A DNA stretch of 34,349 bases from Deltaproteobacteria bacterium (GCA_016208225.1 JACQYM010000167.1:1-34349), one strand, 5' to 3'; counted from the first letter of the stretch, positions 8,236-18,540 are shown. The notes: a model not told the origin generated them from the letters alone. Numbers and translations: made by a program.

Positions 8236-8315
8236 TCAGGAGTCAGGAGTCAGAAGACAGGAGCCGGAATGAGAGAAGTGCCTTCTGACTCCTGGCTCCT
8301 GACTCCTGACTCCTA
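8236..8315. repeat. Heptanucleotide (AGGAGTC)n inverted-repeat hairpin between rsmD and asd
   Basis: ttcaggagtcaggagtcagaag (8236-) versus cttctgactcctggctcctgactcctgactcct (-8315). Confidence 0.8.
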
Positions 8316-8336
8316 TCCCTTGGGGCTCCTGCCCCT

Positions 8337-9361
<1,025 letters not shown>

Positions 9362-9365
<4 letters not shown>

Positions 9366-10924
9366 TTTTCAACCTTTACTGTTCTTTCTTTTTTCAGATA
9401 AACCAAACGGTTTAATGCGTTTAAATAAGCCTTTGCCGATGCGGTGATGATATCCGGATCAGCGCCCTGACCAATAACGATCTTGCCTTCATCCTCGACC
9501 CGCACCATCACCTCGCCCTGGGCGTCCGTGCCGCCGGTGATGGAGCTGACGGCAAAATAGAGCAGCTTGCTCGTGGTGCCGGTGAGTTCGGCAATGGTGC
9601 GGAAGGCGCTGTCAATGGGGCCGACACCGAGCCCCGCCCCCTGCACCTCCCTGCCCTCCACCAGCAGCTTCACCCCGGCGGTGGGCATGGTCCGGTTGCC
9701 GCTCATGGCGCCCAGGGAGACCAGCTGATAGGTTTCCGGGATGCGGACGATCTCGTCCAGCAGAATGGCCTCCAGATCCTCGTCGAACATCTCCTTCTTC
9801 ACATCAGCCAGCCCCTTGAAGCGCAGAAAGACGCGGTTCAGCTCATCGTCGGTGAGATGGTCATAGCCCAGGGTCTTGATGCGTTCCTTCAGGGCATGGC
9901 GGCCGGAGTGTTTGCCCAGCACCAGGTTGCCGGCGGAAAGCCCGATATCGCACGGGTTCATGATCTCATAGGTGGTCCGCTCCTTGAGCACGCCGTCCTG
10001 ATGGATGCCGGACTCATGGGCAAAGGCATTGGCGCCGACCACCGCCTTGTTGGGCTGCACCATGATGCCGGTGATGGCGCTCACCATGCGGCTTGAGGCG
10101 TGAATATGTTCGGTGACGATATCGGTGCGCACGTTTACCTGATCCGCCCTGGTGCGCAGGATCATGACCAGCTCTTCCATGGCCGTGTTGCCGGCCCGTT
10201 CGCCGATGCCGTTCAGGGTCGTTTCCACCTGCCGCGCCCCGGCCTTGATGGCGGCGAGCGAGTTGGCCACGGCCAGCCCCAGGTCATTATGGCAGTGCAC
10301 GCTCAGCACGGCCCGGTCGATATTGGAGATGTTGCCCATCAGATAGGCGATCTTGGCGGCAAACTCGTCCGGCAGGGCATAGCCGGTGGTGTCCGGAAAA
10401 TTCAGGGTGGTGGCGCCGGCCTTGATGACCGCCTCAAACACCCGGCAGACAAAGGCAAGATCGCTGCGTGAGGCGTCCTCGGCGGAGAACTCCACGTTGG
10501 AGGTGTACTTGGCCGCATGCTTCACCGAGGCAACAGCCAGCTCCAGCATCTGTTCGCGACTCATCCGCAGCTTATGCTGCAGATGGATGTCAGAGGTGGC
10601 GAGAAAGGTGTGGATGCGGGGATTGTCCCCTTTTTTGAGGGCCGCCCAGGCGGTATCGATATCCTTCTGGCTGGCCCGGGCCAGACCCGCAACCTGCACC
10701 CCCCTGATATTGTCGGCAATATTTTTGACGCAGTCAAAGTCACCGCCGGACGCCACAGGGAAACCGGCCTCGATCACATCAACCTGCAGCTTGACCAGCT
10801 GCTGGGCCAGCCTAAATTTTTCCTGCAGATTCATGCTGGCGCCGGGCGACTGTTCGCCGTCCCGGAGGGTGGTATCGAAGATGAACACCTTCTCTTTGCC
10901 TGCTGCTCCGTTACCCTCTGTCAT
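9362..10924 (-). CDS. leuA: 2-isopropylmalate synthase
   Basis: FDTTLRDGEQSPGASMN, HCHNDLGLAVANSLAAIKAGARQVETTLNGIGERAGN, HESGIHQDGVLK, C-terminal LeuA regulatory domain. Confidence 0.93.
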
Positions 10925-11016
10925 TTATTCCCTCCTTCTTGCATCCGGCCTGCCGGCACGAAACTGAAACCGCAAAGGAAATGTATCATTTGATGAATCG
11001 TAAAAAGTCTGTTTCC

Positions 11017-11070
11017 ACCACAGAGATCACAGTGAAAATATTTTTAATTACAAATATTTATCTCTGTGGT
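11017..11070. repeat. CACCACAGAG-type palindromic repeat, copy 1
   Basis: accacagagat (11017-11027) and atctctgtggt (11060-11070) are perfect inverse complements; related to 21226-21305. Confidence 0.6.
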
Positions 11071-11088
11071 TAGTTTTCCGGCTCGCTG

Positions 11089-11733
11089 TCAGGAAAGATA
11101 GCCGAGCACCGTCTCCCCGGCCTTCACCTTCTGGCCGGTCGCTACTTCAATCTGGGTTTTCAGGGGCAGATAGAGATCCACCCTGGAGCCGAACCGGATC
11201 AGGCCGAAACGCTGGCCCCGGCCCAGTGCATCCCCCTTTTCCGCCCAGCAGACGATGCGCCGGGCAATGAGGCCGGCCACCTGCACCACGGCAAACCGGT
11301 ACCCCGATTCACTCGCCATGGTAATGGCGCAGAACTCGTTTTCCAGGGCGCCCCGTTCCGTATCAGCGGAATAGAAACGGCCCGGCGAATAGGTGATGGC
11401 CTCCACCGTGGCGGGAAAAGGCGCCCGGTTCACATGCACATCAAAAACGTTCATGAAGATACTGATCTTATAGACCTGTTCATTGACGAAACGGTCGTCA
11501 AAAACCTTTTCCACCAGGATTACCTTGCCGTCGGCCGGAGAAACCAGGGCATCCTCCGCGGCAGGGATAATGCGGCTGGGATCCCGGAAGAAATAAAGGA
11601 CAAACCCGGTGACCAGCATGGCCGCGAAGGCGGCCATATCATAATCGAGCACGGCAAGGATCATGGTGACGAAGGCGGCGAAAACGATAAACGGGTACCC
11701 TTCCCCGGCCACCGGTATGTGCTGTTCTTTCAT
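11089..11733 (-). CDS. psd: Phosphatidylserine decarboxylase proenzyme
   Basis: YFFRDPSRIIP, VSPADGKVILVE, FMNVFDVHVNRAP, RFGSRVDLYLP. Confidence 0.93.
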   Translation of the reverse strand: MKEQHIPVAGEGYPFIVFAAFVTMILAVLDYDMAAFAAMLVTGFVLYFFRDPSRIIPAAEDALVSPADGKVILVEKVFDDRFVNEQVYKISIFMNVFDVHVNRAPFPATVEAITYSPGRFYSADTERGALENEFCAITMASESGYRFAVVQVAGLIARRIVCWAEKGDALGRGQRFGLIRFGSRVDLYLPLKTQIEVATGQKVKAGETVLGYLS

Positions 11734-11779
11734 CCTGTTCTTCCCTTCGCAGCCAAAACCCTCTTTGCCTGAGACGCAA

Positions 11780-11813
11780 CAAACCGGTATCCTCTTCAGG
11801 GGATACCGGTTTG
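11780..11813 (-). terminator. Strong hairpin between ilvH and psd
   Basis: caaaccggtatcc-tcttcagg-ggataccggtttg, 13-bp perfect stem; no clear T-run, so terminator function is uncertain. Confidence 0.4.
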
Positions 11814-11865
11814 CTGCCGTGAAATGTGGATTGCGCTTGTCCTCACGACCCGGACAACGAACCTG

Positions 11866-12351
11866 TTAATATTTTTTGCTGGCCCGCGTCATGGCAATGG
11901 TGCCGGTCCGGATGATTTCCTGGATGCCGATGGGACGGAGAATATCAATCATGGCCTGCACCTTGTCGCAGGTGCCGGTGACCTCGAGGGCATAGCTCTT
12001 GGGGCTGACATCCACCACCTTGCCGCGGAATATATCGCAGATTCTCAGGATCTCCGCCCGGGTGGAAGGCTCGGCCTTGACCCTGATCAGCGCCATTTCC
12101 CGTTCAACGAATTCGAATTCGCTTATATCCGTGACCTTGATGACATCAATGAGTTTATGCAGCTGTTTGGTGATCTGCTCGACAATGGCGTCATCACCCA
12201 AGGTTACCAGCGTCAGACAGGAGACATCCGCTTCCAGGGTCGGGGCAACGGACAGGCTTTCGATGTTAAAACCCCGGCCGCTGAACAGGCCGGTGACCCG
12301 CGACAGCACTCCGGGTTTATTCTGCAATAATACGGATATGGTATGTTTCAT
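11866..12351 (-). CDS. ilvH: Acetolactate synthase small subunit
   Basis: MKHTISVLLQNKPGVLSRVTGLFSGRGFNIESLSVAPT ACT domain. Confidence 0.95.
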   Translation of the reverse strand: MKHTISVLLQNKPGVLSRVTGLFSGRGFNIESLSVAPTLEADVSCLTLVTLGDDAIVEQITKQLHKLIDVIKVTDISEFEFVEREMALIRVKAEPSTRAEILRICDIFRGKVVDVSPKSYALEVTGTCDKVQAMIDILRPIGIQEIIRTGTIAMTRASKKY

Positions 12352-12386
12352 GAGGATACCCTGTTTTTCTTATATATTTCGGGGTG

Positions 12387-14087
12387 TTAAACAAGCAGCA
12401 TTTCAGTTGTAGCCTTGCCGGCGGGAACCATCGGATAGACTCCCTCCTCCCGATCGATGACAAAATCCATGATCACAAGATTTTTTGTTTTCAGGGCTTC
12501 CTTGATCACCGGCTCAACCTCGCTCGGCTTCGTGGCCCGCAGCACGACCGCGCCATAGGCCTGGGCCAGAAGGACGAAATCAGGCGCCACATCCAGGGGG
12601 GTGGCCGAATACTTCTTATTGTAAAAAAGTTCCTGCCACTGGCGAACCATACCCAGAAAATTATTGTTTAAAATCGCTATTTTCACCGGCAGCTTATACT
12701 GCATGGCCGTCGCCATTTCCTGGATATTCATCTGGATGCTGCCGTCCCCGGCAATATCGATAACCGTGCGGTCGGGCGCGGCCATCTGCGCCCCGATCGC
12801 CGCCGGAAAACCATAGCCCATGACGCCCAGACCGCCAGAGGTCATGAAAGCGCGGGGATGGTTGAAATGATAAAACTGGGCGGCCCACATCTGATTCTGG
12901 CCAACCTCGGTGGTGATGATGGCGTTGCCGCCGGTCAGTTCATGCAGCTTCTGCACGACGAACTGGGGCTTGATGACCCCCTCTTTTTCCACATAACCCA
13001 GGGGATGGGCCGTCTTCCAGTCACCGATCTGCTGCAGCCAGGCCGCGTGGTTCGCCTTCTCCGTTTTGCCGTTGAACTCGTCGCTGCGGGCAAACCAGGT
13101 ATTCATGGCGGTCAGGGCATGCTTGCAGTCAGCGACAATCGGCACATGCACCTTGACGTTCTTGCTGATGGAGGTCGGGTCAATATCGATATGGATGATC
13201 TTGGCATGGGGGGCGAAGGCGTCAACCCTGCCGGTGACCCTGTCGTCAAACCGGGCGCCCACGGCAATGAGCAGATCGCAGTTGGCCACCGCCATATTGG
13301 CATAATAGGTGCCGTGCATGCCGAGCATGCCCATGGACAGGGGATCGGTACCGGGAAAGCCGCCCAGCCCCATGAGGGTCATGGTTACCGGGATATCGGC
13401 GGTTCTGGCCAGCAGGGTCAGTTCTTCATGGGCATTGGACAGAATGACGCCGCCGCCGGAGTAGATGACCGGTTTTTTGGCGCGCAGAATGGCCCGGCAC
13501 GCCTTTTCAATCTGGCCCGGATGCGGCTCATAGGTCGGCCGGTAGGTGCGCATCTTGACCTGCTGCGGCTCGGGGAACACCAATTTTGAGGCCATGACAT
13601 CCTTGGGCAGGTCAACCAGCACCGGACCCGGCCTGCCTGACCTGGCAATATGAAAGGCCTCCCTGATGGTCGGCACCAGATCATTGACATCCTTGACCAG
13701 ATAATTATGCTTGGTGCACGGCCGGGTAATGCCGACAATATCCACCTCCTGAAAGGCGTCATTGCCGATGAGCCCGGTGGGCACCTGGCCGGTAAAGACA
13801 ACAATGGGAATAGAATCCATATAGGCCGAGGCAATGCCGGTTACCGTGTTGGTGGCGCCCGGTCCCGAGGTGACCAGGGCCACGCCGACATCGCCGGTTA
13901 CCCGGGCATAGGCATCGGCGGCATGTACTGCTGCCTGCTCGTGGCGGACAAGAACATGCGTCAGCTTTTCTGCTGCGAGTATTTCATCATACAGATCGAT
14001 AACCGCGCCTCCTGGAAAACCGAAGATCGTATCCACCTTCTGTTCTTCCAGACATTTCAACAACGCCTGTGCGCCTGTGATTTTCAT
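12387..14087 (-). CDS. ilvB: Acetolactate synthase large subunit
   Basis: [67 protein letters not shown]; start set at 14087, trimming the 14279 extension. Confidence 0.95.
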   Translation of the reverse strand: MKITGAQALLKCLEEQKVDTIFGFPGGAVIDLYDEILAAEKLTHVLVRHEQAAVHAADAYARVTGDVGVALVTSGPGATNTVTGIASAYMDSIPIVVFTGQVPTGLIGNDAFQEVDIVGITRPCTKHNYLVKDVNDLVPTIREAFHIARSGRPGPVLVDLPKDVMASKLVFPEPQQVKMRTYRPTYEPHPGQIEKACRAILRAKKPVIYSGGGVILSNAHEELTLLARTADIPVTMTLMGLGGFPGTDPLSMGMLGMHGTYYANMAVANCDLLIAVGARFDDRVTGRVDAFAPHAKIIHIDIDPTSISKNVKVHVPIVADCKHALTAMNTWFARSDEFNGKTEKANHAAWLQQIGDWKTAHPLGYVEKEGVIKPQFVVQKLHELTGGNAIITTEVGQNQMWAAQFYHFNHPRAFMTSGGLGVMGYGFPAAIGAQMAAPDRTVIDIAGDGSIQMNIQEMATAMQYKLPVKIAILNNNFLGMVRQWQELFYNKKYSATPLDVAPDFVLLAQAYGAVVLRATKPSEVEPVIKEALKTKNLVIMDFVIDREEGVYPMVPAGKATTEMLLV

Positions 14088-14117
14088 AACGTATCCCTGC
14101 AGTTGGAATGAATGATT

Positions 14118-14165
14118 CTGAGGACCCAAAAAACCGGCAGATCTGCCGCTGACAGCCATCCTCAG
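14118..14165 (-). promoter_or_regulatory. Candidate attenuator/terminator in the ilvB leader
   Basis: Minus strand: CTGAGGA ... CGGCAGATCTGCCG G TTTTTT GGG TCCTCAG; inner palindrome 14135-14148 followed by six T, enclosed by a 7-bp outer stem (14118-14124 / 14159-14165). Confidence 0.55.
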
Positions 14166-14200
14166 GGAGTCAACACAAAGCCAATTTTTGGTAATCGCCC

Positions 14201-14228
14201 AATATAGCCACTGGCCATAAATTGTCAA
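14201..14228 (-). promoter_or_regulatory. Sigma70-like promoter for ilvB
   Basis: Minus strand TTGACA (14228-14223), 16-bp spacer, TATATT (14206-14201). Confidence 0.6.
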
Positions 14229-14318
14229 GCACCTAATGTATCTATAACCGAAAACGGACTGGGGCTCAATAGTTTGCAAAACAAGGAAAGGAAATAAGGG
14301 AACAGAAGGGAAATTATT

Positions 14319-15152
14319 TCAGCTGAGGAAGATCTCCTCTTCACCGGCGGGTAAAATTTCCGCCTGCCGGCCGCGCCGCAGAAATTCCCGGATGGCGGCC
14401 TGGCCCTCAGCCCCCAGCTCCTCGGAAAAATGATTGACATAGAGGCCGATGTGGCTGGCAATCACCTGATCGTCAAGCTCCTGCGCATGTTGCTTGCAGT
14501 ACAATCTGCTCTGGCCCGGATCGGCAAAGGCCAGCCGCACGCTGGCCCTGATGCAGGAATCGATGCGCCGCAGCAGTTCCCGGCCCAGGCTTCTTCTGGC
14601 CGCAATGCCGCCCAGGGGAATGGGATGGCCGGTCTCGGCTTCCCACCAGGCCCCCAGGTCCTGCAGGCAGAGCAGGCCATGCTGTTGAAAGGTGAAGCGG
14701 CTTTCATGGATAATGACCCCGCAGTCCACTGTGCCCCGGGCAACACAGGGCATGATTTGTTCAAAGGGCATGACCACCGGTTCATAGGGCGCCCGGCTGA
14801 ACAGTGCAAGCAGCATGGCGGCCGTGGTGTAGCGGCCCGGAATGGCGATTCTTTTCCCGGCAAGGTCCCGGGCGGCAAGCGGCCCCCGGCTGACCAGCAG
14901 GGGCCCGCAGCCGCGGCCCAGGGCGCTGCCGGCGCGCAGCAGCACATACTCATCCAGCATATGGCCCAGGGCATGGTAGGAAACCTTTGTCACATCAAGC
15001 CTGGCCTGCTCCATGGCCCAGCCATTCAGCGTTTCCACATCGGCGAGCAGCGGCTCCGCAAACAGCGGGCAGTCCGCTCCCGTCAGCCCATGCACCAGGC
15101 CATGAAAAATAAAGGTATCATTGGGGCAGGGAGAAAAACCGATGGTCAGCAT
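14319..15152 (-). CDS. mqnD: 1,4-dihydroxy-6-naphthoate synthase, futalosine pathway
   Basis: MLTIGFSPCPNDTFIFHGLVHG, GRYTTAAMLL, VIIHESRFTF; adjacent to mqnB. Start set at 15152 because the longer ORF runs through a heptamer repeat. Confidence 0.9.
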   Translation of the reverse strand: MLTIGFSPCPNDTFIFHGLVHGLTGADCPLFAEPLLADVETLNGWAMEQARLDVTKVSYHALGHMLDEYVLLRAGSALGRGCGPLLVSRGPLAARDLAGKRIAIPGRYTTAAMLLALFSRAPYEPVVMPFEQIMPCVARGTVDCGVIIHESRFTFQQHGLLCLQDLGAWWEAETGHPIPLGGIAARRSLGRELLRRIDSCIRASVRLAFADPGQSRLYCKQHAQELDDQVIASHIGLYVNHFSEELGAEGQAAIREFLRRGRQAEILPAGEEEIFLS

Positions 15153-15156
15153 GGTC

Positions 15157-15279
15157 GTGAGGAATGAGGAGTGAGAAGTGAGAAGTAAGGAGTGAGGAGT
15201 GAGGAGTGAAAGGCAAGAGCAAGAACAGTAAGGAGCATTCCGTGCATGTTTTTTCTCCTCACTCCTCACTCCTCACTCA
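15157..15279. repeat. Heptanucleotide (GGAGTGA)n inverted-repeat hairpin between mqnB and mqnD
   Basis: ggagtgaggagtgaggagtga (~15189-15209) and tcctcactcctcactcctcactca (~15255-15278). Confidence 0.8.
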
Positions 15280-15939
15280 AAAGGAGAACTCGGCGCCGCT
15301 CAAGCCCTTGACCACCTTGGCCACGGCATATCCTGCTGTCGTGCACGCCTCTTTCAGCTGCCATTTCGACGGGTTGCGGTCTTCGACCATATTGCTGACA
15401 CAGCGCAGTTCCAGGAAATCAATGCCAAAACCCTGGCACACCCTGGCCAGGGCGGCGCCCTCCATGTTTTCACAGATGGCCTGATTTGTCCTCTGCAGGT
15501 GGTCGCCGCGCATGGTTGTTCCGGTAACGCAATTGACCGTCAAGAATGTCCCGTCGGAAACGGGAATATTTTCAACCTCCAGAATTTTGCGGGTCTCAAG
15601 CAACAGCTCGTTCTGCAGATCAAACTCCCGGCTGACCGACAGCGCATCCATGGCAAACGGCTCAATCCGGTCGGAAAAGCAGATGCCCAGATCGGCCAGA
15701 ATCTCTTTGCGCGCCACACACATGTCAAGCAGGCCGAGCCCGGTGTGCAGATAGGCCCCGGCCACGCCGAAATTGATCACCGCCGAAATCTGATAATGGA
15801 GGGAAAGATAGCGGGTCAGGGCAAAGGTGGCATCAACAGGGCCGATACCTGACAGGAGGAATTCCGCAGACCGGGAACCGTTCAATGCCTTTCTGACCGG
15901 TTCCAATTCCAGATCCGTTGCCGCGACCAGCAGATACAT
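15277..15939 (-). CDS. mqnB: Futalosine hydrolase
   Basis: MTAP/nucleosidase-like: LLVAATDLELEPV, FLLSGIGPVDATFALTRYL, NFGVAGAY, NMEGAALARVCQ. Confidence 0.88.
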   Translation of the reverse strand: MYLLVAATDLELEPVRKALNGSRSAEFLLSGIGPVDATFALTRYLSLHYQISAVINFGVAGAYLHTGLGLLDMCVARKEILADLGICFSDRIEPFAMDALSVSREFDLQNELLLETRKILEVENIPVSDGTFLTVNCVTGTTMRGDHLQRTNQAICENMEGAALARVCQGFGIDFLELRCVSNMVEDRNPSKWQLKEACTTAGYAVAKVVKGLSGAEFSF

Positions 15940-15940
15940 G

Positions 15941-16339
15941 TCAGAAGACGTCCCGGGTCAGCGTACTATCGGCAAAATGCGTCTGCACCCTTTCCTTTAT
16001 CCTGTTCTGCTGATCAAGGACCACCACCCGGGGTTCATAGGTTTTCAGATCTGCCGGGGAGTAAAGGGCGTATGTGACGATGATGATCAGATCGCCGACC
16101 ATGCCTCTGCGGGCCGCGGCGCCGTTTAAGCCGATGACGCCGGAGCCGGGTTTGCCTTCAATGGCGTACGTTTCAAAACGTTCGCCGTTGTGAATATTAT
16201 AAATGTTTATTTTTTCATACGGATAAAGACCCACGGCGGCCATGAGGTCGCTGTCGATGGACAGGCTGCCCTCATACATCAGATCAGACTGGGTGACGGT
16301 TGCCTTGTGGATCTTTGATTTCAACATATAGCGCTGCAT
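15941..16339 (-). CDS. panD: Aspartate 1-decarboxylase
   Basis: MLKSKIHKATVTQSDLMYEGSLSIDSDLM, NGERFETYAIEG, NGAAARRGMVGDLIIIVTYA; Gly-Ser processing site. Confidence 0.96.
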   Translation of the reverse strand: MQRYMLKSKIHKATVTQSDLMYEGSLSIDSDLMAAVGLYPYEKINIYNIHNGERFETYAIEGKPGSGVIGLNGAAARRGMVGDLIIIVTYALYSPADLKTYEPRVVVLDQQNRIKERVQTHFADSTLTRDVF

Positions 16340-16352
16340 GATTTTTCCTACA

Positions 16353-16452
16353 TAAGCCGTTGTAAAAAAGAATACCGCCGTCCGGATGTCAGAGACGGCA
16401 GAGGAGACGTAACGAAATGCGCAAAAATATCGCGGTTATTTCGTAACGGCCC
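16353..16452. repeat. ~100-bp TAAGCCGTTG...CGTAACGGCCCC palindromic element, copy 3
   Basis: Aligns with copies at 3565-3658 and 4147-4241; GCCGTC...GACGGC hairpin plus near-inverse ACGTAACGAAAT / ATTTCGTAACGG. Confidence 0.65.
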
Positions 16453-16466
16453 CTGAAATAAAATAA

Positions 16467-17312
16467 TCACCCTGCCAGCAGGGTATTGTCAATTAATCGG
16501 GTCCGGCCGATCTTCACCGCCAGGGCGAGCAGTGATCGGTCGTTGATTGTCCGGCAGTCGGCAAGGGTCTCCGCATCCACGACTGCGACATAATCAATGT
16601 CAACATCTCCACAGGAGACGATATACTGCTGCACTTCCTCGCGCACTCTGTGTCCGTCCCGTTCGCCGCCGGCGACCATTTTTCTGCCGAGCTGCAGGGA
16701 GTTATACAGACAAAGAGCCTTGCGCCGTTCGGCAGGTTCCAGATAACTATTTCTGGAACTCATGGCCAGCCCGTCGCGCTCGCGGACAATGGGATGGGCA
16801 ATAATTCCGACATCCCAATTTAAATCAATAACCATTTTTTTAATAATCGCAAGCTGCTGGAAGTCTTTCTGCCCGAAAACGGCAAGGTGGGGTTTTACCA
16901 GGTGAAACAGTTTGGCCACCACCGTGGTGACCCCGTCAAAATGGCCCGGCCTGCTCAGTCCGCACAGGGTGTCGGTCAACCCGCTCACCACCACCCTGGT
17001 CTGAAACCCGGCAGGATACATCTCTTCAGCCGTTGGCGCAAACAAAACCGCCACCCCCTCTGCCCCAACCAGCTCCGCGTCCCGCTCAAAGGCCCGCGGG
17101 TAGCGGGCCAGATCTTCTGCCGGACCGAACTGCATGGGGTTGACAAAAAGGGAAACCACCACTTTCCCGGCCATCTCCCGGGCCCTGCGCATGAGCGCCA
17201 GATGGCCGTCGTGGAGAAAACCCATGGTGGGCACCAGACAGATTGTGCGGCCGGCGGCCCTGGTCCTGTCGGACCAGGCGGTCATGGCCCGGGGAGAGTC
17301 GATGATTTCCAT
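16467..17312 (-). CDS. panC: Pantoate-beta-alanine ligase
   Basis: LVPTMGFLHDGHLALMRRA, VVSLFVNPMQFGPAEDLARYPR, FGQKDFQQLAIIKKMV, VRERDGLAMSSRNSYL. Confidence 0.96.
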   Translation of the reverse strand: MEIIDSPRAMTAWSDRTRAAGRTICLVPTMGFLHDGHLALMRRAREMAGKVVVSLFVNPMQFGPAEDLARYPRAFERDAELVGAEGVAVLFAPTAEEMYPAGFQTRVVVSGLTDTLCGLSRPGHFDGVTTVVAKLFHLVKPHLAVFGQKDFQQLAIIKKMVIDLNWDVGIIAHPIVRERDGLAMSSRNSYLEPAERRKALCLYNSLQLGRKMVAGGERDGHRVREEVQQYIVSCGDVDIDYVAVVDAETLADCRTINDRSLLALAVKIGRTRLIDNTLLAG

Positions 17313-17324
17313 TGTCCTTATTTT

Positions 17325-17483
17325 GATGGTCTCGTAAAAGTCTGGGAAAAGCCCGGATGGCTAAGCACAAAACTTCGATATACAAGGCGCGGTGTTTTTT
17401 TCAGGGGCTCGATTATACACATGGTATGTCGAGGTCCTGAAAAAAACCTGCAACGCTGGAGATCGGAGTTTTGCGACGCCATC
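17325..17483. repeat. 159-bp MITE-like palindromic element (GATGGTCTCGTAAAAGTC ... GAGTTTTGCGACGCCATC)
   Basis: Imperfect terminal inverted repeats; perfect internal arms GTTTTTTTCAGG (17394-17405) / CCTGAAAAAAAC (17436-17447); no ORF of its own. Confidence 0.65.
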
Positions 17484-18160
17484 TATTTTACGGCGAGCCT
17501 GGCGTCAACCCACTCCCGCGCAGCCGGATCAAGATCGGTCATCGCCTTTAACTGCTCGTAGATTTCCCGCGCCTTGGCCGGGTCGTTTTTCTGTTCGTGA
17601 ATCCGCGCTTCGCCGAGAGAACCGATGATGACAAAACCGGGAATTTCGCGCAGGGCCGCATACTGCGCAAGGGCCTGATCCAGGTCGCCATGCAGCTCAT
17701 GGACCTGGGCCATATCGAACTGGAGCAGCGGGAAAAGCGGGTTGCCTTTGCCGATATCCTTTGAAATGGCGGTCAGTTGTTCCAGGGCCTTGCCATAATC
17801 TTTTTTCTCCACCAGCTCGTGGGCCTGGGTAATCCTGCTCCAGCTGGCGGCCCCGCTCCCCGAATAATCGGTAATCACCTGCTGCAGCTTCTCGGTCCTG
17901 GCCGCGGCATCCTTTTCCTGCATGGCCTGGGCAAGCAGAGCAGTGGAATCGTTTCTCTGTTTTTGCGTATAATAATTGTAAAAACTCCAGACAGAGGTTA
18001 AGACAAGAAACATCACCACGGCAGTCTGCAGGGCCTTGGCATTGTCGCGGATGAATTTCGTCGCCTTGGGCGGCAGATTCAATTCATCAAGCAGGGTCCT
18101 TTTGGCAGGCGTCACCTCTTCGATGCGTAATTTGGTAAAAGGGCTGTTCTGTTCTGACAT
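17483..18160 (-). CDS. Membrane-anchored tetratricopeptide-like protein (YfgM-like)
   Basis: Single TM AVVMFLVLTSVWSFYNYY followed by TPR-like helical repeats. Confidence 0.7.
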   Translation of the reverse strand: MSEQNSPFTKLRIEEVTPAKRTLLDELNLPPKATKFIRDNAKALQTAVVMFLVLTSVWSFYNYYTQKQRNDSTALLAQAMQEKDAAARTEKLQQVITDYSGSGAASWSRITQAHELVEKKDYGKALEQLTAISKDIGKGNPLFPLLQFDMAQVHELHGDLDQALAQYAALREIPGFVIIGSLGEARIHEQKNDPAKAREIYEQLKAMTDLDPAAREWVDARLAVK

Positions 18161-18374
18161 GGGGATATCCTTATGGCTGACGGTATGTTAATGTTACGGA
18201 AACGTGAGCTGATAGGAAACAGATTACCAAAATTTATAAAAAATGGTAACTACTTCAAGTTGTTTAGTCTCTCAGGCTGCGGTCTGTCAGGTATTAGGCA
18301 ACTATCTCGGGTTCCGGCCTGGTACCCGCAGAGCGCCTAAAGGTAAAGGTGTCATCTGATCAGAAAGTACCGAA

Positions 18375-18410
18375 ACTTTAGGCACTTAAGTCACTTTAAG
18401 TACTTTAGGC
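18375..18410. repeat. Four imperfect 9-bp tandem units upstream of xseA
   Basis: ACTTTAGGC|ACTTAAGTC|ACTTTAAGT|ACTTTAGGC; inverted GCCTAAAGGTAAAGGT at 18335-18350. Confidence 0.7.
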
Positions 18411-18540
18411 ATTCATTCTGGTCTTGTCTTTTGGTCCCAACGTTAACTCTCCGAGATGAGGTGTCTGAACTTATACAAGCCGCACAAAAAAAAATCAACG
18501 CCGCACTTTTTTTCGTCACCATAAACCAGGGAAAAACGTT

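Noticed and set aside
7713-8315. Possible CRISPR-like repeats
   Set aside because: Units are 7 bp, contiguous and arranged as hairpins, with no spacers or cas genes.
14088-14279. N-terminal extension of the ilvB ORF
   Set aside because: Translates the promoter and attenuator-like leader; canonical start [10 protein letters not shown] is at 14087.
15153-15269. N-terminal extension of the mqnD ORF (MRSEEKKHARN...LLTPHSLLLTSHSS)
   Set aside because: Translation of the heptamer repeat; the conserved protein begins MLTIGFSPCPNDTF.
18240-18420. Possible tRNA or structured RNA upstream of xseA
   Set aside because: No cloverleaf or T-loop GTTCGANTC with a matching acceptor stem could be found.
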